In this document: piece by piece, positions 57,553 to 64,000 of the stretch
How positions within the stretch are numbered: position 1 is the stretch's first letter
Layout: the number at the start of each line of letters is the position of its first letter
Assembly: GCA_016712175.1 (NCBI GenBank)
Contig: JADJRQ010000002.1
Span: 406,967 to 470,966 of the forward strand
Direction of reading: 5' to 3'
DNA: 64,000 bases
Source: Solirubrobacterales bacterium
GTDB taxonomy: Bacteria; Actinomycetota; Thermoleophilia; Solirubrobacterales; 70-9
Translations under genes and position numbers: made by a program
The notes under the pieces: generated by a model
Seen by the model: the letters and a program-made list of their open reading frames with translations, nothing else
Databases searched by the model: none
Told to the model about the DNA's origin: nothing

Positions 57553-58735
57553 CAGCACCCTCTCCAGCTGGTCGAGCGGATGCCGCGCTACCCGCGGCAA
57601 GGCCGGCACAGAGCCAGGCGAACGCGACCAGGTAGACAAATGCGAGGACGAAATTGCCGGAGGAATCTTTGACCAGGCCGAGGACGAGCGGGGGGAAGAA
57701 CCCTCCCAGTCCGCCGGCGGCGCCGACGATTCCGGTGGCAGCACCAGTCGCCGAAGGAAAGCTGATCGGGACCATCTTGAAGACCGCGCCGTTGCCGAGT
57801 CCGAGGAAGGCGGCCATGGTCAGGCAGAAGAAAGTGACCGGGACGATCGACGGATCCGTAGCTTGCCAGGAAAGACCGATCGCGTCGAAACCGATGCCGA
57901 AAAAGGCTACCGCGAGGATCTTGTCGCCGCCGAAACGATCGGCCAGTACGCCACCGAGAGGCCGGAAGGCGGTTGCCAGCAGGGTGAATCCGGCGGCGCG
58001 AAGTCCGGCCGAAGTCAGTGAGTAGTCGAACCAGTCAGTCAGCAGTTTGGGCAGGTAGAGCGCCATGGCGACAAAACCGCCGAAGGTGACAAAGTAAAAG
58101 AGCGCCAGGCGCCAGAGCTTCCAGCCGGCCCCGACCACGTCGCGATACTTGGCTGTGGGCGGCTTCGGCCTGGGTGAGTTCCGCGCCATCGAGTACCAGA
58201 TCAGCGCGTAGGCGCCGATGACCAGGGCGAAGACGATGCCGGCCACAGCCTGACTGGTCGCGGTCCTGATTGCCGGAATCGAGAATGCTGCCACGGCGGT
58301 ACCGATGTTGCCGACGCCGTAGACACCGAGGGCAAAGCCCTGTTTCTTCGGCGGGTACCACTCGGCGACGAACGGGATACCCACTGCGAACGAGGCACCG
58401 GCGGCTCCGAGCAGGAAGCCGGCTCCGATCAAGGCAGCATAAGAAGTGGCAAACCCGACCAGGAGCGCTGCTCCGGCTGAGTAGACCAGCATGCCGGTGA
58501 AGACCATGCGGCCACCGATCCGGTCGGTCAGCAGGCCGAGCGGGATCCTGAGCAGGGAGCCGAGGACAACCGGAATAGAGATCATGATCGACGGCTGGGT
58601 GTTGCTCATCCCAAGATCGTCCTGGAGGGCCGTCGCGATCGGGGCGAGCACGCCCCAGGCGGCAAAGCAAAGAGCGAACGCAATGGTGGATAGGACGAGG
58701 TTTCGCCCGGCACCGCGGGCAGCTTCAGTTTCCAT
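57533..58735 (-). CDS. narK: NarK-type nitrate/nitrite MFS transporter
   Basis: A 400-residue protein with 12 predicted helices and the nitrate-porter signatures: FALGVYGVGNIGTAVAAF, GLGNGAVFKMVP and GAAGGLGGFFPPL. It starts 8 nt after narI stops and its 3' end overlaps moaA, so it is part of the nar operon. It moves nitrate in and/or nitrite out of the cytoplasm. Confidence 0.93.
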   Translation of the reverse strand: METEAARGAGRNLVLSTIAFALCFAAWGVLAPIATALQDDLGMSNTQPSIMISIPVVLGSLLRIPLGLLTDRIGGRMVFTGMLVYSAGAALLVGFATSYAALIGAGFLLGAAGASFAVGIPFVAEWYPPKKQGFALGVYGVGNIGTAVAAFSIPAIRTATSQAVAGIVFALVIGAYALIWYSMARNSPRPKPPTAKYRDVVGAGWKLWRLALFYFVTFGGFVAMALYLPKLLTDWFDYSLTSAGLRAAGFTLLATAFRPLGGVLADRFGGDKILAVAFFGIGFDAIGLSWQATDPSIVPVTFFCLTMAAFLGLGNGAVFKMVPISFPSATGAATGIVGAAGGLGGFFPPLVLGLVKDSSGNFVLAFVYLVAFAWLCAGLAAGSAASARPAGEGAGDDAGG

Positions 58736-58743
58736 CAGGTCTC

Positions 58744-59547
58744 CTAGTTGACTTTTTCGGGAACGCGGGGACTTTCGTCAGAGCTTTCCGGAGAAATACT
58801 CGGCGCGTAATCGGGGGTACCGGAGCCGTACTTCTTGCCCCGCGTGCTGCGTGGATTCCGCGGACGGTAGATGATCGGGCTTCGCCGCGGATAGTTGATC
58901 GGAAATGTAAATGCGTGGATCAGACGGCTGAACGGCCAGAGCGCGTAGAGAAACCAGACCGCGATCACGTGGATCTGGAAAATCAGCATGACTCCCCCAC
59001 CGGTCATCAGCGACGGATCCGGATCGAGGATGAAGATCTGACGGAAGTAAGGCGCCACCGACTCGCGGTAGTTGACCGCATCGCCGATATTGAGCACGGT
59101 GGCCAGCATGCCGGTAACGATGCCGATGCCGAGCAGGATGAAAACCGCCACATCCATCCGGGTTGTCGTGACCCGCACCCGGGGGAACTTGATTCGACGG
59201 TACATCAGGGCGACGAACCCGACGATGACCGCCAGTCCGGCGGAGATTCCACCAAACACGGCGATCAAATGGTAGTTGTGCTCGGAGAGTCCGACCGCGT
59301 CCGTGAACGACTGCGGGATCAGGATGCCCATGACGTGGCCCCCGATCGCCGCGAGGACGCCAAGATGGAAGACGATGCTGGCGTACCGGAGCACCTTCCC
59401 CTCGAGCAGTTCGGTCGACCGGGCGGTCCATCCGAACTGGTCGGTCTTTCGGCGCCAGATCAGCCCGCCGATGCCGATTGAAAGCGCGACATAAGGCAGG
59501 ATCACGTAGAGGATCACCGGGCCGCTGATGGCTGCGGTGGCGGTCAC
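58744..59547 (-). CDS. narI: Respiratory nitrate reductase gamma subunit (cytochrome b)
   Basis: 267 residues from GTG 59547, overlapping narJ by 4 nt (GTGA). Five membrane helices carry the two b-haem His pairs: FHLGVLAAIGGHVMG and FQIHVIAVWFLYALWPFSRLIHAF. It oxidises quinol at the periplasmic face and passes electrons to NarH. The C-terminal about 40 residues are a hydrophilic Arg/Ser/Pro tail, longer than in E. coli NarI. Confidence 0.94.
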   Translation of the reverse strand: MTATAAISGPVILYVILPYVALSIGIGGLIWRRKTDQFGWTARSTELLEGKVLRYASIVFHLGVLAAIGGHVMGILIPQSFTDAVGLSEHNYHLIAVFGGISAGLAVIVGFVALMYRRIKFPRVRVTTTRMDVAVFILLGIGIVTGMLATVLNIGDAVNYRESVAPYFRQIFILDPDPSLMTGGGVMLIFQIHVIAVWFLYALWPFSRLIHAFTFPINYPRRSPIIYRPRNPRSTRGKKYGSGTPDYAPSISPESSDESPRVPEKVN

Positions 59548-60200
59548 GGGCGGCCTCCGATCAGGGGCAGGGGTACATCCCCGGGCTGGTTCGGCATCAC
59601 TTCCGGCGGGGCGAACGGCTCCATTCCGACCTCCTCGGTCGGCGGGCCCTCTTCCGCGAGGCGGCGGATCCGGGAGATCTGTCGCCGGGTGAGTCCGGGC
59701 AGGCCGGCGCGAACCACGTCCAGAAGACTGATCCAGGGACTGTCGATGTCTTTCAGGCTTGCCCGGATCAGCTCGATCGATGGGCGGTGGCGGTCGAGCA
59801 GGTCGGCGCCGGCCGAACCCTTGGCCAGCGATGCGAACTCGAGCATCACCGGCAGGTAGTCGGGCAGTTCGTCTTCGCCCGGGTCGAGTCCGGCTTCGCG
59901 GTAGGCGGTCTTGATCTTGAGCAGGGCGAGACCACGCTGACGGCTGTCGCCGTGGATCTGGTAGGTGAGATGCAGGCTGCGCTGGCGGTCGAAGTCGAAG
60001 CTGTCGACGTAGGACTGGCGAAGGGCGTCGATCGTCTGGTCCCGGTACCACTCGAGAAAAGTCGCAAGCGACTCACGCTGGCCGGCCGAGGCCGGTGCGA
60101 CCTGGTCCGGTTCAACCGCCCCGAGGACGGCCGTCGTTTCCGGTTCGGGGTACTGGAGGAGCAGGGAAACCAGCTTCAGGGGATGTACCGATTCAGGCAT
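59544..60200 (-). CDS. narJ: Nitrate reductase molybdenum-cofactor assembly chaperone
   Basis: 218 residues from ATG 60200; overlaps narH by 8 nt and narI by 4 nt. All-helical TorD/NarJ family: LKLVSLLLQYPEPETTAVL, YVDSFDFDRQRSLHLTYQIHGDSRQRG and DELPDYLPVMLEFAS. It binds the NarG N-terminus to guide MoCo insertion. The C-terminal Pro-rich extension after PTEEVGMEPF is typical for actinobacterial NarJ. Confidence 0.93.
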   Translation of the reverse strand: MPESVHPLKLVSLLLQYPEPETTAVLGAVEPDQVAPASAGQRESLATFLEWYRDQTIDALRQSYVDSFDFDRQRSLHLTYQIHGDSRQRGLALLKIKTAYREAGLDPGEDELPDYLPVMLEFASLAKGSAGADLLDRHRPSIELIRASLKDIDSPWISLLDVVRAGLPGLTRRQISRIRRLAEEGPPTEEVGMEPFAPPEVMPNQPGDVPLPLIGGRP

Positions 60201-61833
60201 GACGCTCCTCCGGTCCGCCGTGATGGCTGAGCAGGTTGCGAACGTCGAAGTCGGGGTCGACTTTCTCTTCAGCGAGAGCGCCGGTGGTCGGGGCCACGTT
60301 GTCGCGGGCCGCGGCCAGGGCACCGCCATACGGATCGGGAGCGTTGACCCCGGTCTGGTCGGCGAGTCCGGGGACGGCCGCGCCATTCTCGAAGTCGATG
60401 CCGCAGGACCCCTGTTCGGCAAAGGCGTTCGGCGAGACCTCGCCATGGCGCTTCGGAATCACATAACGATCGTCGTAGTCACCGATCGCGACCATGCGGA
60501 ACATGTCCACGAGCTCGTGTGGCTCCATGCCGGCGTCGGTTGCGATTTCCGGCCGAACCTCGTTGCCCAGGTTCACGTCCCGCATGTACCGCCGCATCGC
60601 CACCAGGCGGGTGAGCGAACGCCGGACGGGTTCGACGTCGCCGGCGGCCAGGATGTTGGCCAGGTAATCCATCGGGATCCGCATCTGGTCGATCGCGGCA
60701 AAGATGTTCTCGGCGTCCCCACCCTCCCGGATCAGGTCCGAGCCGACCGACTCCATCGGCGAGAGCGGCGGCACGTACCAGACCATCGGCAGCGTCCGGT
60801 ACTCAGGGTGGAGCGGAAGGGCGATCCGCCACTTCTTGGCCATCGCGTAGACCGGCGAGGCCGAAGCGGCGTCGATCCAGTCGGAAGGAATGCCGTCCTT
60901 GAGTGCCTGGGCCCGGACCTCGGGATCGTCCGGATCCAGCATCAGGTCGAGCTGGGCGTCGAGCAGCTCCTGCTCGTTTTCCACCGAAGCCGCAGCCTCG
61001 ACCCGGTCGGTGTCGATCAGCACCACGCCGAGATGGCGCAGCCGGCCGACGCAGGTCTCTGAACAGATGGTCGGCATTCCCGCCTCGATCCGGGGGAAAC
61101 AGAAGTTGCATTTTTCGGCCTTGCCGGTATTCCAGTTGAAGTAGACCTTCTTGTACGGGCATCCGGAGACGCAGAAGCGCCAGGAGCGGCAGGCGTCCTG
61201 GTCAACCAGGACGATGCCGTCCTCTTCGCGCTTGTACATCGCGCCGGAAGGACAGGAAGCCACGCAGGAGGGATTGATGCAGTGCTCGCAAATTCGCGGC
61301 AGGTACATCATGAAAGTCTCCTCGAACTCCTGTTTAACTCCCTCCTGGATGTTCTTGAAGTTGGGGTCGTGGATCGCGTGTTCAGCGGAACCCGCGAGGT
61401 CGTCCTCCCAGTTGGGGCCCCACTGCAGGTCGAGGTCCTTGCCGGTCACCTGGGACTTGGGCCGGGCCACCGGCTGATCCTTGCCGGCCGGAGCGGAGAT
61501 CAGCTTGTCGTAATCGTAGGTCCAGGGGTCGTAGTAGTCGTCGAGTTCGGGCAAGTCCGGGTTGGAGAAGATGTTGGCCAGCTTGCTGAGCGGCCCGCCG
61601 GCCTTGAGCTTGAGCTTGCCCTTGCGGTCGACTTCCCAGCCACCGTTCCACTTCTCCTGGTCTTCGTAATCGACCGGGTAGCCGCGACCGGGCTTGGTCT
61701 CGACATTGTTGAACCACATGTATTCGGCACCGCGGCGATTGGTCCAGACGTTCTTGCAGGTGACCGAGCAGGTGTGGCACCCGATGCACTTGTCAAGGTT
61801 CATGACCATGCCCATCTGGGCCCGGATCTTCAC
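60193..61833 (-). CDS. narH: Respiratory nitrate reductase beta subunit (Fe-S)
   Basis: 546 residues from GTG 61833, overlapping the narG stop (GTGA). Four cluster motifs are complete: CIGCHTCSVTCK, CEHCINPSCVASCP, CRSWRFCVSGCPYKK (Trp at the 3Fe-4S position) and CNFCFPRIEAGMPTIC. It carries electrons from NarI haems to the NarG active site on the cytoplasmic face. Longer than E. coli NarH mainly through a C-terminal extension after ENGAAVPG. Confidence 0.95.
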   Translation of the reverse strand: MKIRAQMGMVMNLDKCIGCHTCSVTCKNVWTNRRGAEYMWFNNVETKPGRGYPVDYEDQEKWNGGWEVDRKGKLKLKAGGPLSKLANIFSNPDLPELDDYYDPWTYDYDKLISAPAGKDQPVARPKSQVTGKDLDLQWGPNWEDDLAGSAEHAIHDPNFKNIQEGVKQEFEETFMMYLPRICEHCINPSCVASCPSGAMYKREEDGIVLVDQDACRSWRFCVSGCPYKKVYFNWNTGKAEKCNFCFPRIEAGMPTICSETCVGRLRHLGVVLIDTDRVEAAASVENEQELLDAQLDLMLDPDDPEVRAQALKDGIPSDWIDAASASPVYAMAKKWRIALPLHPEYRTLPMVWYVPPLSPMESVGSDLIREGGDAENIFAAIDQMRIPMDYLANILAAGDVEPVRRSLTRLVAMRRYMRDVNLGNEVRPEIATDAGMEPHELVDMFRMVAIGDYDDRYVIPKRHGEVSPNAFAEQGSCGIDFENGAAVPGLADQTGVNAPDPYGGALAAARDNVAPTTGALAEEKVDPDFDVRNLLSHHGGPEERHA

Positions 61834-64000
61834 TGGTAACGCACCTCCTCCTTGCGCTTGCGGATCAGGATCAGCTGATCGCGCTGGGTGCCGCAAGGAC
61901 CGTAGTAGTTGAATGCGTAGGAGAGCTGCGCGTAGCCGCCGATCATGTGGGTCGGCTTCATCGTGATTCGGGTCAGGGAGTTGTCGGTGCCACCTCGGTG
62001 TCCGGTGATCTCCGAAATCGGCACGTTCACGTGCCTGTCCTGGGAGTGGTAGAAGAACGCGGCCCCGGAAGGAATTCGCTGAGAGACGACGGCCCGGCAC
62101 GACACCGCGCCGTTGTTGTTGTAGACCTCAAGCCAGTCGTTGTCCTTGATCCCGAGCTTTTCGGCGTCGACCAGAGAAACCCACATCGCCGGTCCTCCGC
62201 GAAACAGGGTCAGCATGCGGAGGTTGTCCTGGAACTCGGAATGGATCGACCATTTTGAGTGGGGGGTCAGGTAACGAACCGTTACTTCGACCCCGTCTTC
62301 GAGTTCCGGCTTTCCACCAAGTCCGATCATCTGCCCGGCTGAGACCGGTGGGCGATAGGCGGGCAGTCCTTCGCCCAGTTCCAGCATCCACTCGTGGTCG
62401 ACGTAGAAGCTCTGCCGTCCGGTCAGCGTGCGGAAGGGAATCAGGTGCTCGATGTTCGAGGTGAAGGGCGAATAACGCCGCTCGCGGGATTCCACTCCCG
62501 ACCATTCGGCTGAAGCGATCACCTTGCGTGGCTGGATGTCCAGGTCCTTGAAAGTGATGCGTTCGTCGACCCGGTCCTCTGAGATCGAGGTGAGCTCCTT
62601 GCCGACCCGGGTCTCGAGCGCCTTGAACGACTCTTGTGAGAGACGTCCGTTGGTGGTTCCCGAGAGCGCCAGGATCACTTCACAGGCATCGATATCAGTG
62701 TTGATCGCGGGACGACCGGCACCGGCACCTTCGCGTTGAATGCCGTTCCGCTGGCCGAGTTCCTTGACTTCGACGTCGGGCTTCCAGACCACTCCCTTCG
62801 CACCGGTGCCGAGCGTTTCGACCAATGGGCCGAGGGCATTCATCTTGTCCCCGACCGCCGTGTAGTCGCGCTCCACCGGAATCAACTTCGGCATGGTCTC
62901 GCCGGGAATCGGTTCGCATTCGCCCTTCTTCCAGTCGCGGGCGATGCCGCCGGGCTGGGCCAGCTCTTCGGGTGTGTCGTGGAGCAGTGGCGCCGTGACG
63001 ATGTCGGTCCGCGTACCGAGGTGGTCGACCGCCAGTTCCGAGAACTTTTTGGCAATCAGGTTGAAGGCCTCCCAGTCGCCCTTTGCTTCCCAGGGCGGCG
63101 GAATCGCCGCATTGAACGGGTGGACGAAAGGATGGAGGTCGGTGCTCGAGATGTCCTGCTTTTCGTACCAGGTGGCGGCCGGCAGGACGACATCCGAATA
63201 GAGGCAGGAGCCGTTCATGCGGAAGTCGAGCGTCATGAAGAGGTCGAGCTTGCCCTCCGGCGCCTCATCGTGCCACTTGACGTCCTTGGGCCGGTAGTCC
63301 TCATCGGATTCGTCAGTCCGGACTGCGTTCGTCGCCCCGAGCAGATGCTTGAGGAAGTACTCGTGCCCCTTGCTGGACGAACCGAGCAGATTGGCTCGCC
63401 AGAGCGTGAGGATACGGGGGAAATTGGCCGGATCGTCCGGGTCCTCGCAGGCGAACTTGAGACGGCCCGACTTGAGTTCTTCGACCACGTAGTCGGCAGG
63501 CTCCACCCCGGCAGATTTCGCCTCGTCCGCCAGGTCCAGCGGGTTGCGGCCGAGCGCCGGCGCGGAGGGGGTCCACCCCATCCGCACCGCCTGTGCGTTG
63601 CAGTCGGCGGTGTGTTCCAGACCGAGCTTCTGGGGCCCGGCCGGGGATGTGAATTCCTCGGAGCCATGCGAATCGTAACGCCACTGGTCGGTGGCCAGGT
63701 ACCAGAAAGGAGTGGCCGCCTGGTGACGTGGTGGACGGTTCCAGTCGAGCGCAAAGGCGAGGGTCTGCCAGCCGGTCAGCGGCCTTACTTTCTCCTGGCC
63801 GACGTAGTGCGCCCAGCCACCGCCGTTGACGCCCTGGCATCCACAGAAAATCAGCATTGAGAGCATCGAACGAGGGGTCTGGTCGGAATGGAACCAGTGG
63901 TTGGTGCCGGCGCCCATGACAATCATCGAACGGCCGCGGGTCTTCTCTGCGTTCTCGGCAAACTCGCGGGCAACCTGTTCGCAAAGCGCTGCGTCGACGC
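61830..64000 (-). CDS. narG: Respiratory nitrate reductase alpha subunit (MoCo catalytic), C-terminal 723 residues only
   Basis: The frame is open to the right edge, so the N-terminal part (about 500 residues with the 4Fe-4S site and Mo-ligand Asp) is outside the window. Visible features include HWFHSDQTPRSMLSMLIFCG, GGGWAHYVGQEKVRP, MNGSCLYSDVVLPAATWYEKQD, and the molybdopterin-dinucleotide-binding C-terminal domain (SEFQDNLRMLTLFRGGPAMW, DAEKLGIKDNDWLEVYNNNG). It reduces nitrate to nitrite in the cytoplasm. No frameshift seen in this part. Confidence 0.95.
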   Translation of the reverse strand, partial: VDAALCEQVAREFAENAEKTRGRSMIVMGAGTNHWFHSDQTPRSMLSMLIFCGCQGVNGGGWAHYVGQEKVRPLTGWQTLAFALDWNRPPRHQAATPFWYLATDQWRYDSHGSEEFTSPAGPQKLGLEHTADCNAQAVRMGWTPSAPALGRNPLDLADEAKSAGVEPADYVVEELKSGRLKFACEDPDDPANFPRILTLWRANLLGSSSKGHEYFLKHLLGATNAVRTDESDEDYRPKDVKWHDEAPEGKLDLFMTLDFRMNGSCLYSDVVLPAATWYEKQDISSTDLHPFVHPFNAAIPPPWEAKGDWEAFNLIAKKFSELAVDHLGTRTDIVTAPLLHDTPEELAQPGGIARDWKKGECEPIPGETMPKLIPVERDYTAVGDKMNALGPLVETLGTGAKGVVWKPDVEVKELGQRNGIQREGAGAGRPAINTDIDACEVILALSGTTNGRLSQESFKALETRVGKELTSISEDRVDERITFKDLDIQPRKVIASAEWSGVESRERRYSPFTSNIEHLIPFRTLTGRQSFYVDHEWMLELGEGLPAYRPPVSAGQMIGLGGKPELEDGVEVTVRYLTPHSKWSIHSEFQDNLRMLTLFRGGPAMWVSLVDAEKLGIKDNDWLEVYNNNGAVSCRAVVSQRIPSGAAFFYHSQDRHVNVPISEITGHRGGTDNSLTRITMKPTHMIGGYAQLSYAFNYYGPCGTQRDQLILIRKRKEEVRYQ

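Noticed and set aside
62736..63860. 374-codon plus-strand frame opposite narG
   Set aside because: Shadow of a strongly conserved narG; no family features.

Overview
The window is GC-rich chromosomal DNA from an actinomycete. The gene families (MarP-type protease, CWB2 cell-wall protein, DUF4383, F420-type LLM oxidoreductase, class B transpeptidase with an NTF2-like domain, many GTG/TTG starts) suggest Actinomycetota, possibly class Thermoleophilia (Solirubrobacterales). That placement is inference. No complete rRNA or tRNA gene and no CRISPR array was seen.

Layout. 0-5.2 kb: end of a membrane protein, a lipoprotein and two tandem OmpR-type two-component systems. 5.1-~11.6 kb: a small integrated element. 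It starts at a 47-nt 3' fragment of a tRNA-Arg gene and carries an HTH/terminase-small-like gene, a DUF3631 ATPase, a truncated prim-pol, two excisionase-like HTH genes, a divergent XRE repressor, a tyrosine integrase and an unknown 208-residue cargo protein. The layout resembles a phage satellite. 11.6-23.3 kb: housekeeping genes, mainly DNA repair (a two-gene AddAB-like helicase-nuclease and exonuclease VII). 23.3-28.9 kb: MarP protease, PBP, envelope genes and an orphan ParA, with two copies of a structured intergenic repeat. 28.9-37.1 kb: aspartate-family amino acid genes (thrB; lysA-hom-thrC) separated by an ABC exporter and a secreted beta-propeller. 37.1-49.4 kb: surface proteins, a metallo-hydrolase, an LLM oxidoreductase, beta-oxidation genes with a shared palindromic operator, rhomboid, ECF sigma, gpsA and plsC. 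49.4-54.6 kb: secreted GH31 glycosidase, an Fe-S protein, hemerythrin, a Cys-containing ArsR-like regulator and a cupin. 54.6-64 kb: molybdenum cofactor genes (moeA, mobA, moaA) with narK and narIJHG. moaA-narK-narIJHG are packed tightly on the minus strand and form a nitrate respiration unit (MoCo synthesis, transport, reductase, chaperone).

Main caution: at least a dozen genes, several of them basic housekeeping genes, carry single-base frameshifts, often in short G/C or A runs. This looks more like indel error in the assembly than real gene decay, so 'broken' genes here should be read as probably intact until resequenced. Affected loci are flagged one by one.
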